Shown one piece after another: positions 1 through 6,700 of a stretch of 48,674 bases of DNA (position 1 is the stretch's first letter; every line of letters begins with the position of its first letter). Under the pieces are notes generated by a model. It was given only the letters and a program-made list of their open reading frames with translations, did no database searches and was not told where the DNA came from. Both the position numbers and the translations under genes were made by a program. This DNA comes from an uncultured Clostridia bacterium (GTDB taxonomy: Bacteria > Bacillota > Clostridia > Christensenellales > UBA1242), in contig CALWPK010000010.1 of assembly GCA_944383415.1 (NCBI GenBank), forward strand, positions 1-48,674, written 5' to 3'.

Positions 1-238
1 ATATGCTCTTTGTAGCTTGATCGTCTTTTTGTTCCTTTGATTAATGTTCTTTGGCAAAATTACAAATGAAATTGAAAAATAATATTGATGCTATTACTTT
101 TCTCGTATTTGTATTTACTAAAATATGCAGTTGTCATTGTTCTTAAGTTCTACATAAGGAAGTGACCAAAGTCACTATTATATAGGTATTCAGGCAAGTA
201 GTTATTTGTTCCCTTACGCTGAATGCAATAATAAGATA

Positions 239-267
239 CCACACATTAAAAGTTTTGTCAACGGTTT
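239..267 (-). promoter_or_regulatory. Promoter reading off the left edge, followed by a structured leader
   Basis: On the minus strand there is TTGACA, a 17-base spacer and TATCTT preceded by an extended TGG. The predicted transcript runs left from about 231. Its first 100 bases can form ATTCAG/CTGAAT (near 190-225) and then a tight hairpin, AGTGAC/GTCACT with a 4-base loop (162-177). No start codon with a ribosome binding site appears before the window ends, so the leader is at least about 230 bases long. That suits an attenuator or riboswitch-like leader, but I recognise no known class. Confidence 0.4.
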
Positions 268-864
268 TTTCAAACTTTTTTTAAAATTTTTCAAATTTTT
301 TTTATAAAATTTATAATTTTCGACAAATCTTCTATAAAATAGGGCTTTTTTGGACATAAATATGCCTAAATTTTGTCAAAATGCCCAAAATGAAGATTAA
401 TTTTAGTGGAAAATTTTGTTTTGATTCAAAATTTTTTCCGTTTTTTCAACTTTTCATTCATAAATTTTTAATGTTCACCGTCTATATTTAGTGCTTGCGA
501 ACCAAAAAATACATCAATTCTTTCGCGTATTCACAATATTAGTGATAGCAAACGTAAATTTTGATACACTCTAATTAATATAACAAAGTTATTTTAGCAA
601 TTCGTCCGCCATCTGTATTATTCTATCTATATCTATTTATACTTATATATATTTGTATTTATATATACTTATATATATCATTATAATATTATAATAATCA
701 TATATACCATTTAAAATTTCGTTTATAATATATAATATTTATTATAAACATATATATACATATATTTATAATTTTTCTAGTTCGCACTTTTGATACTTGC
801 ATTGTCATACGCCTGGATATATACTCAATATTTATAATAACCTTTTATAATATAGTATACGCAA

Positions 865-892
865 AAGGGTATGCTTGAATTTGCACACCCTT
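865..892 (-). terminator. Probable terminator of the glycosyltransferase gene
   Basis: The minus strand reads AAGGGTGTGC, an 8-base loop, then GCATACCCTT followed by TT. The ten-pair stem closes only on the minus strand because one pair is G-U. It lies about 100 bases past the stop of the gene at 994-2259. The U-tract is short, so strength is uncertain. Confidence 0.5.
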
Positions 893-993
893 ATCAAATT
901 TATTTAGAAATTTATCGTTGAATTTATATACGAATTTTATTTATCTAAATTATTATAATTTTGTACATTCGGAATCAAATTGAATAAACAACA

Positions 994-2259
994 CTAATTC
1001 AGTTCCTTTACTCCGCTCCAACTTGCCATATTGTTATCAAAAAGGATGATTCTACAGTTGTTTTGATCATTTTCAATCTCTTCTATTTCAAAAAGAGAAT
1101 TTACATATATTGCTTCTGCGGTAGAATTGTCTCGCAAACTCAAATAAGTTTTTGCCAAAATATCTAGATCATTGACTTGATCTGTCAAGTCGTAGAAAAT
1201 CTTACCAAACAAGCCTAAAAATACTTTATACATTGACAATTTTTTGTTATATGACTTGATATCTCTGAAAGCATAATACGCTAGACGCACAAACGTCTCA
1301 ATATCTGAATGTGTATAATCTTTCAATTTTAGTCCATAGCGAGTTTTGTATGAGATTGTGTCCAAGAAGAGTTTCTCCGCGAAAATTCCCTTGCAAGTAT
1401 ATGCGATACATTCTTCAGGCACTCTATTTTTTGCCATTAAGAAGAAATCCCAGAAGAAGAAATCAAAACTGCGCACATATTGCATTTCTTCCTTGAGTTC
1501 AGGATAAAATTTTTCAATAGAACGCACTCTGTATTCGTGATTTTTCATACCCATGTGCCAGATGGTAGATTTTTTCTCCCAAAATCTGTCTGCTGAATAT
1601 ATTGAATTCACTGCACTTGCCTTTTCATTAGGGTTGTATGGAGCGCAATAATAATTGTGATATACATCATTAATCACCGCTACTTTCTTAATATTGTGCA
1701 AATTGTCTAGATTAAACAATTCGTCCTCGTTGAAATGAATACCTACTGCGAAATCCTCTGTGTAGCACTCACGCTTAGCGATCTTGTTCCACGGCATTCC
1801 GTAGACAAAGAAATCTTGAAAGTATGTTAGCAACTGTGACTTGTCAGTCAAATCGTAGACTCCAGACTGCAAATACTCTTCAAAGCAAGGATGAATAAAA
1901 TTGCACACGCACATATCGGCACCTGTCTCTTGCAATTTATTCATCATATTGCTGATAGCGTAAGGAGTGGTATAATTGTCGTCAGCATCAAGGAACATAA
2001 TATATTCGCCATTTGCATTCCTTAGTCCATTGTTTCTCGCTACAGACACTCCGCTATTGTCTTGTGTGATTAGTCTGATACGCGGATCAATAGTAGCATA
2101 TTTGGTGGCAACTTCCAAAGTGTTGTCCTTGCTTCCATCATTGACAATTATTATTTCCATATTTTTATAACTTTGCTCTCTAACGCTGTTTAATGTTCTT
2201 GGCAATGTCTTAGCCACATTATAACAAGGAATTATTAGTGATATTAATTTTTCTTTCAT
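994..2259 (-). CDS. Family 2 glycosyltransferase (GT-A fold)
   Basis: The 421-residue protein starts with a typical GT2 domain: IIPCYN at 9-14, VNDGSKDN at 39-46, SGVSVARNNG at 69-78 and the metal and nucleotide-sugar motif DADD at 91-94. No membrane segment is visible. The remaining 300 residues are a variable acceptor-side region rich in aromatic residues. Members of this family transfer a sugar from a nucleotide sugar during synthesis of surface polysaccharide, teichoic acid or glycolipid; the substrate cannot be read from sequence. The gene stands alone, divergent from the XRE regulator, with a GAGG ribosome binding site about ten bases before the ATG. Assignment to the superfamily is firm, the exact role unknown. 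Confidence 0.85.
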   Translation of the reverse strand: MKEKLISLIIPCYNVAKTLPRTLNSVREQSYKNMEIIIVNDGSKDNTLEVATKYATIDPRIRLITQDNSGVSVARNNGLRNANGEYIMFLDADDNYTTPYAISNMMNKLQETGADMCVCNFIHPCFEEYLQSGVYDLTDKSQLLTYFQDFFVYGMPWNKIAKRECYTEDFAVGIHFNEDELFNLDNLHNIKKVAVINDVYHNYYCAPYNPNEKASAVNSIYSADRFWEKKSTIWHMGMKNHEYRVRSIEKFYPELKEEMQYVRSFDFFFWDFFLMAKNRVPEECIAYTCKGIFAEKLFLDTISYKTRYGLKLKDYTHSDIETFVRLAYYAFRDIKSYNKKLSMYKVFLGLFGKIFYDLTDQVNDLDILAKTYLSLRDNSTAEAIYVNSLFEIEEIENDQNNCRIILFDNNMASWSGVKELN

Positions 2260-2571
2260 CTTTATTTTACCTCGCTTATTTCAATTTTAATAAGATAGAA
2301 ACCATAAAGTGTTGCTATCTTTGTTGCTATATTATCACCAAAATCGAAAAAATATCAATAGAATTGCAAAGATTTTAGTATAATGTTCAATTCCTTAAAA
2401 TTAGACCCCTCTCTACTGAGAGTAGAGTTAAATTTTTGATATCTATTTTCATTAGATAGGCAAAAATGATTGCATTTTTTTTATCCTAGTGTTAATATAC
2501 TAATAATAAATGGTAGATATATACTACATTTGTAGCAAAATAACATATTTTAATTTCAAAAAGAGGATAAT
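2260..2571. other. Divergent intergenic region with CTAC/GTAG palindromes
   Basis: This 312-base region separates the glycosyltransferase (minus) from the XRE regulator (plus). It contains a perfect 7-base inverted repeat with a 3-base centre, CTCTACTGAGAGTAGAG, at 2411-2427. A second cluster at 2513-2535 has three alternating GTAG/CTAC half-sites. Shared CTAC/GTAG cores at both places suggest operator sites for a DNA-binding regulator, possibly the adjacent one. This is inference only. Confidence 0.4.
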
Positions 2572-3318
2572 ATGGAAGATATTAATAAAATCATTGGCAA
2601 AAATTTGATGATTTTGAGAAAGAATGCGAAACTAACCCAAATGGAACTCGCTGATAGATTTAATTATTCAGATAAGACAATTTCAAAATGGGAATCTGGG
2701 GAATCTTTACCAAGCATAGAAATTTTGTATGAATTGGCGCACTTCTACGACACCACCCTAGACGCATTGACTCAAGAAAATGACATCATCGAAACGTCGG
2801 GTGAAACCAAACAAAAAGACAAGATGTTCCCGACCAAACTCATCATCACCTTACTGGCAGTCAGTGCTGTATGGTTATTAGCAACCGTACTTTTCGTTAC
2901 CTTCAAGATAGTTTATGCTAGGAATTTTCATCTATTATTCCTTTGGGCAGTGCCTATATCCTGTATTGTATTGATTATTTTCAATAGTATATGGGGGAAA
3001 TATTATTATCTATTCGCGATATTATCCGTTCTTATATGGAGCACTCTGACCTGTATACATCTACAACTTATACAATATAATATATGGATTATTTATATTT
3101 TAGGTATACCTTTGCAAGTTGCGATCATACTCTGGTCAGCACTGATTAAAAAGCCAAGAAACAGCCAGAAAAAGAAGAAAAAACAAGACATTTTAAATAA
3201 AGAAGAAATGAAAAAACATAAGAAAGAAAAAAATCACATTGAAACAAACAACCTTATTACAAATAATATTTCGTCAAATCCACAACCCAACGACATCGAT
3301 GACCATACGACAAAATAA
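2572..3318 (+). CDS. Membrane-anchored XRE-family (Cro/C1-type) transcriptional regulator
   Basis: Residues 7-62 form a classic XRE helix-turn-helix: IGKNLMILRKNAKLTQMELA followed by a recognition region with DKTISKWESGESLPS. About four hydrophobic spans follow (roughly 88-185), then a lysine-rich tail. This HTH plus multispan membrane layout is common in Firmicutes, where such proteins are thought to sense an envelope or membrane signal; no target is established here. A GAGG ribosome binding site precedes the ATG, and the gene ends in its own terminator. CTAC/GTAG palindromes upstream are candidate autoregulatory sites. Confidence 0.85.
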   Translation: MEDINKIIGKNLMILRKNAKLTQMELADRFNYSDKTISKWESGESLPSIEILYELAHFYDTTLDALTQENDIIETSGETKQKDKMFPTKLIITLLAVSAVWLLATVLFVTFKIVYARNFHLLFLWAVPISCIVLIIFNSIWGKYYYLFAILSVLIWSTLTCIHLQLIQYNIWIIYILGIPLQVAIILWSALIKKPRNSQKKKKKQDILNKEEMKKHKKEKNHIETNNLITNNISSNPQPNDIDDHTTK

Positions 3319-3372
3319 AAATCGAATTTTTAGTTAATTAGTTTTGAAACATATAGTATTTTATAAAGAAAG

Positions 3373-3417
3373 AAAAGAGTGTAAATTAAATTTTATCTTA
3401 AATATACTCTTTTTTTA
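3373..3417 (+). terminator. Terminator of the XRE regulator gene
   Basis: AAAAGAGT pairs with ACTCTTTT across a loop of about 25 bases, followed by a run of T. It lies 55 bases after the stop of the regulator gene. Confidence 0.6.
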
Positions 3418-3481
3418 TAATAAAAAGCAATGGGTATCCGATTTAAGAGCAGGATGTATAAATTTGTGGTCATATATTTAT

Positions 3482-3514
3482 AAAAAAATGAATTAAATTT
3501 TAATTCATTTTTTT
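3482..3514. terminator. Palindromic AT-rich terminator between convergent genes
   Basis: AAATGAATTAA is followed almost at once by TTAATTCATTT, with A-runs on the left and T-runs on the right, so it could stop transcripts from either side. It lies 57 bases past the end of the aldolase gene. Confidence 0.5.
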
Positions 3515-3570
3515 GTTAATTTAAAAGTTTATGGTCATTGTTTTAATTTTTTGATTTATTGAATTTAGTT

Positions 3571-4485
3571 TTACTTTACTCTATCGTTTGATTTACAGAT
3601 GTTTTTTATTCTAAATTTTGTGCACTCTTTGACAGATTCAATGCCTGCGTTGCCATAATCACGCGGATTGTATTTTTCAGGATTTTCGGTCATATATTTC
3701 CTGACAGCAGAGGTGAATGCGAGGCGGAAATCAGTATCCATATTTATTTTTGAAATATGAGTCTTGTATGCGTTCTTCAATAGATTTTCATTGCCAACAG
3801 CCTTATCTATTTTCCCGCCAAAATTGTTGATATCTTGGATATATTTTTGTTCTACCAAAGACGCTCCGTGCAAAACAATTGGAATGTTCGGAATCTCTTT
3901 TTCTATCTTTTTCAGTATATCATACCTTATCTTAGGCTCGCCGGCATATTTGTTCACGCCGTGATTCGTGCCGATCGAGACTGCCAAACTATCTACCCCT
4001 GTGAGAGCGACAAATTCTTTTGCCTGTTTGGGTGAGGTGAATCTCTCGCCGTCTGAGAGCAATCCATCATCATTTGACACGGCGAGCACTCCGAGTTCCC
4101 CTTCAACCGACACATTTTTTGTGTGGGCGAAATCCACCACACTTTTAGTCAACTTTACGTTTTTGTCAAAAGGAAGTGTGGATCCGTCTATCATCACGCT
4201 ATCAAATCCCAGTCTGATCGCCCTTTTCACCACACTGAGAGTTTTTCCGTGATCCAAATGAATAGATATAGGATGTTTTATCTTCCTAATTGCCTGAACT
4301 ATACCAGATAACAATTCGTCCGAAAAATAATTCATTGCAGACTCGCTGACCTGCAATATGATTGGTGATTTTAATTCTCTTGCTGTATCCAACACCCCGC
4401 GCAAAATTTCAAAATTGGCAAAATTAAACGCCGGCACTATATATCCCTCTTTCATCGCCCTTTTTAGCATCCTGACTTGTAACAT
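3571..4485 (-). CDS. fba: Class II fructose-1,6-bisphosphate aldolase family protein
   Basis: The protein has the class II aldolase landmarks in order: PAFNFANFE near the N-terminus, the zinc-ligand segment HLDHG, SVMIDGS, VEGELG, DSLAVSIGTNHG and IVLHGAS. The enzyme cleaves fructose 1,6-bisphosphate to two triose phosphates in glycolysis and runs backwards in gluconeogenesis. I start at the ATG encoding MLQVRML because AAGGGG lies six bases upstream; an ATG two codons earlier would sit directly on that Shine-Dalgarno. The resulting 304 residues match the family's usual length. Tagatose-bisphosphate or related aldolases share the same motifs, so the exact substrate is slightly uncertain. Confidence 0.88.
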   Translation of the reverse strand: MLQVRMLKRAMKEGYIVPAFNFANFEILRGVLDTARELKSPIILQVSESAMNYFSDELLSGIVQAIRKIKHPISIHLDHGKTLSVVKRAIRLGFDSVMIDGSTLPFDKNVKLTKSVVDFAHTKNVSVEGELGVLAVSNDDGLLSDGERFTSPKQAKEFVALTGVDSLAVSIGTNHGVNKYAGEPKIRYDILKKIEKEIPNIPIVLHGASLVEQKYIQDINNFGGKIDKAVGNENLLKNAYKTHISKINMDTDFRLAFTSAVRKYMTENPEKYNPRDYGNAGIESVKECTKFRIKNICKSNDRVK

Positions 4486-4617
4486 AATCATCCCCTTTTT
4501 GTTATTTTATCACAATTTGACAATTTCTACAAAGATTTTACACAATTTAATCATATTCGACTTGAAAAGTTTTTGTTTTTTCAGAAAATTGTGTATACTA
4601 TTAATGAGGTATAAAAA

Positions 4618-5352
4618 ATGAAGATTGTATACGTGGTCGATTCCATAACCGATATAAAAAACAAAATCAACCTTGTCAAGACATACTTTGGAGACAAAAT
4701 TGTATATGTGGTCAAATCTCATTTTCTATCCATTTTCGAGACTTTCGGTTATAAGGCAAATGCCGTATACAAAAAAAATCTTGCAGAAATTATACATATC
4801 TTACTGTTGAAATCTGAGATTGAACCGGTGTTGGTATGTTATTCGAGTTTAGATTTTGACGCCAATCTGCTCGCGAGATTTAGATCAAGGATAAGCACTG
4901 GTGAGAAGATTGTGAACATAATGCCCAATTATAACGGCTTTGAAAAATTGTGCAACAGCACATACAATGTTTATGTAAAAGCGCTATTTAAAGCAAAAGA
5001 TAGTTTAATTAGCCCAAAACTACAATATCTACCAGTTGCGTTCGTGGTGGAACTATTGAATAGCCATTTCGGAAATAAATTATTTGAGACTAATCCTGAA
5101 AATTCATCTACATTGTATATTGAAAATAGCGAACTAAACAATTCTACCAAAATCAAAACAAAATTCAATAAATTCGCGCTCTTACCTATCATATTCGCAC
5201 TATTAATCACTATATTTTTAGTCATATCACTTGCATTTGTTTCAGTGAATTACATTCTAATTTTGACCTTCGTCTGTTTGTATTTTTTAGATATAGTATT
5301 TGGAATCATCTATCAATGTAAACTGTATTTTGACGCAAGGTTTTTGAATTGA
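4618..5352 (+). CDS. Protein of unknown function with a C-terminal membrane hairpin
   Basis: I do not recognise this 244-residue protein. The first 150 residues look like an alternating alpha/beta cytoplasmic domain, and two strong hydrophobic spans (about 190-212 and 215-235) near the C-terminus would anchor it in the membrane. The gene has GAGG shortly before the ATG and a -10-like TATACT about 21 bases upstream, so its leader is very short. It is transcribed alone and followed by a strong terminator. It sits divergently beside the aldolase gene, with no link apparent. Confidence 0.6.
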   Translation: MKIVYVVDSITDIKNKINLVKTYFGDKIVYVVKSHFLSIFETFGYKANAVYKKNLAEIIHILLLKSEIEPVLVCYSSLDFDANLLARFRSRISTGEKIVNIMPNYNGFEKLCNSTYNVYVKALFKAKDSLISPKLQYLPVAFVVELLNSHFGNKLFETNPENSSTLYIENSELNNSTKIKTKFNKFALLPIIFALLITIFLVISLAFVSVNYILILTFVCLYFLDIVFGIIYQCKLYFDARFLN

Positions 5353-5429
5353 TCAAACTATTTAAACAATATATTTAAATAAGCAAGACGTTTTCTCTAT
5401 TTTATAATATGCTAATCTAAATATTTTGT

Positions 5430-5467
5430 TATCAAACTTATTTACGCATTAAGTTTGATATTTTTTT
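5430..5467 (+). terminator. Strong terminator of the unknown membrane protein gene
   Basis: A perfect 11-base stem, TATCAAACTTA with TAAGTTTGATA, has a 9-base loop and is followed by seven T on the plus strand. Confidence 0.8.
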
Positions 5468-5541
5468 ATTGATTTTAGTTTGATTAATTTTTTAAAATAA
5501 AAAACTTTTATATTTTGAATTTATACTTTATTAAATAACAA

Positions 5542-5564
5542 AAAAGCGATGTCTTATCGCTTTT
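5542..5564 (-). terminator. Terminator of the rplU-prp-rpmA operon
   Basis: On the minus strand, AAAAGCGAT and ATCGCTTTT form a 9-base stem with a 5-base loop, followed by a T-run. It lies 10 bases after the rpmA stop codon. Confidence 0.85.
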
Positions 5565-5574
5565 CGTTATATCT

Positions 5575-5850
5575 TTATATTTTTGCTTCTACTGTCACCA
5601 CTTTCCTACCGCGACCATCGCGTTTGAAACGTACAATACCGTCAATAAGAGCAAATAGCGTATGATCTTTTCCGCATCCAACATTTGTTGAAGGATAGAT
5701 TTTTGTGCCTCTTTGACGAACGATGATGGCTCCCGCGTGAACAAATTGTCCATCGCCCGCTTTCACACCAAGACGTTTTGATTCACTATCACGACCATTC
5801 TTTGAACTACTTGCACCTTTCTTGTGGGCAAATAACTGAATATTAATCAT
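5575..5850 (-). CDS. rpmA: 50S ribosomal protein bL27
   Basis: The 91-residue protein is a typical bL27 ([19 protein letters not shown] and [15 protein letters not shown]). It begins with the extension MINIQLFA before HKKG. In Firmicutes this extension is removed by the Prp protease before L27 can reach into the peptidyl-transferase centre; prp is the gene directly upstream and overlaps this one by 8 bases. AAAGGAG precedes the ATG. It is the last gene of the rplU-prp-rpmA operon and is followed by a terminator. Confidence 0.97.
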   Translation of the reverse strand: MINIQLFAHKKGASSSKNGRDSESKRLGVKAGDGQFVHAGAIIVRQRGTKIYPSTNVGCGKDHTLFALIDGIVRFKRDGRGRKVVTVEAKI

Positions 5851-6181
5851 ATTGCTTCTCCTTTATTTTAATGTATTTTTTATAACTATTAGCGACATCT
5901 CTTATCCCCAATTCCGCCGATCTCATAAGGAGTTGGCTATCCTGAAACGCCCTGCCATTCAAGCCCTGCGGAATGCTAACTGATAGATAAGGCATATCAT
6001 CATTTATTACATAAACGGGTGAAATCTTGACTAACTCTATCAAACTATTAATTAAATTTTGAGTGAGGACAGAAATTGCACTACACACAATGTCCAATCC
6101 TGCTTGAGCATATCCAGAGTGACCTTTTGCTTCAATAGTTATAATATCTTGATTTTTCTTTATGATTGTAATGTTAATCAT
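5843..6181 (-). CDS. prp: Ribosomal-processing cysteine protease Prp
   Basis: This small protein (112 residues, YsxB family) cuts the N-terminal extension from bL27. The catalytic pair is visible: His21 in AKGHSGYA and Cys33 in [10 protein letters not shown]. It sits between rplU (one base apart) and rpmA (overlap of 8 bases), the standard Firmicutes order, and the rpmA product carries the matching MINIQLFA extension. Its ribosome binding site, AGGT, lies inside the end of rplU, so translation is probably coupled. Confidence 0.93.
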   Translation of the reverse strand: MINITIIKKNQDIITIEAKGHSGYAQAGLDIVCSAISVLTQNLINSLIELVKISPVYVINDDMPYLSVSIPQGLNGRAFQDSQLLMRSAELGIRDVANSYKKYIKIKEKQYD

Positions 6182-6182
6182 A

Positions 6183-6488
6183 TTAACCTATACTTTCGAT
6201 TGTAATCTTGGTGTATGGTTGTCTATGTCCTTGTTTCTTACGCTCGTTCTTCTTAGGTTTGTATTTGAAAACTGTAATCTTCCTATCACGAACGTGCTCT
6301 AGAACCTTGACTTTGACAACAACATCTTTTATCACAGGATTACCGGTTTTCACTTTGTCATTATCTACAGTCAACATAACTGGGAAAGTCAATTCTTCAC
6401 CAACTTCCGCACTCAATCTGTCAACAGTGATTGTTTGACCCGCTTCAACCTTATATTGTTTACCTGAAATATTTGCGATTGCGTACAT
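6183..6488 (-). CDS. rplU: 50S ribosomal protein bL21
   Basis: The 101-residue protein matches bL21 throughout: YAIANISGKQYKVEAGQTI, a lysine-rich stretch KPKKNERKKQGHRQPYTKI and the final ITIESIG. It is a component of the large ribosomal subunit that binds 23S rRNA. GGAGGGA lies about six bases before the start. It is the first gene of rplU-prp-rpmA, with a consensus promoter and a structured leader that is probably the L21 autoregulatory element. Confidence 0.97.
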   Translation of the reverse strand: MYAIANISGKQYKVEAGQTITVDRLSAEVGEELTFPVMLTVDNDKVKTGNPVIKDVVVKVKVLEHVRDRKITVFKYKPKKNERKKQGHRQPYTKITIESIG

Positions 6489-6562
6489 ACTAGTTCCCTC
6501 CTATAAAGACTCACTCTTAAGGTATCCCGATGGGGATTTCGACCTTTTCAATGTGGTACTAC
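6489..6562 (-). ncRNA. Ribosomal protein L21 leader (cis-regulatory RNA)
   Basis: The roughly 70-base leader between the promoter and rplU contains a stable hairpin in which AAGGT and ACCTT close an outer stem and AATCCC with GGGAT an inner one, around a CATC loop. Firmicutes rplU genes are known to carry a conserved L21 leader thought to mediate autogenous control. Position and structure fit that family, but I could not run a covariance search. Confidence 0.65.
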
Positions 6563-6568
6563 GCGTCA

Positions 6569-6597
6569 ATTATAGCAAAAGTGAGCCATTTTGTCAA
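6569..6597 (-). promoter_or_regulatory. Consensus sigma-A promoter of rplU-prp-rpmA
   Basis: TTGACA, a 17-base spacer and TATAAT match the housekeeping consensus exactly. The predicted start near 6562 gives a leader of about 74 bases. Confidence 0.9.
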
Positions 6598-6655
6598 CAA
6601 TTAATATGTAAAATTTTTTATTTTATCTACATTCATAAAAGTTTAACAATCTGTA

Positions 6656-6683
6656 TTGACAAATCGAAAATTCGATTTAAAAT
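6656..6683 (+). promoter_or_regulatory. Promoter of the HA-repeat/sigma gene with an inverted repeat in its spacer
   Basis: TTGACA (6656-6661), a 16-base spacer and TAAAAT (6678-6683) form a near-consensus promoter. An inverted repeat, AAATCGAA AA TTCGATTT (6661-6678), fills the spacer almost exactly, a classic place for a repressor to block RNA polymerase. The predicted start near 6690 puts the Shine-Dalgarno at the very 5' end of the message. Confidence 0.7.
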
Positions 6684-6700
6684 ATCAAAAAGGACGCATA

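Larger units (their letters stand above)
1..993. other. AT-rich intergenic region with an outward-reading leader at the left edge
   Basis: I see no convincing gene in this stretch. Its left part (about 1-267) holds a minus-strand promoter and two hairpins that look like the leader of a gene lying off the left edge. The middle (about 250-780) is extremely A+T-rich with TATA-type low-complexity runs at about 640-760. The right end holds the probable terminator of the glycosyltransferase gene. Confidence 0.6.

Noticed and set aside
1..60. Possible N-terminus of a minus-strand gene running off the left edge
   Set aside because: A short lysine-rich frame is open from a TTG, but there is no ribosome binding site before it and too little sequence to judge.
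313..330. Spo0A box (TTCGACA on the plus strand)
   Set aside because: A single 7-base match in AT-rich sequence, far from a gene start I can identify.
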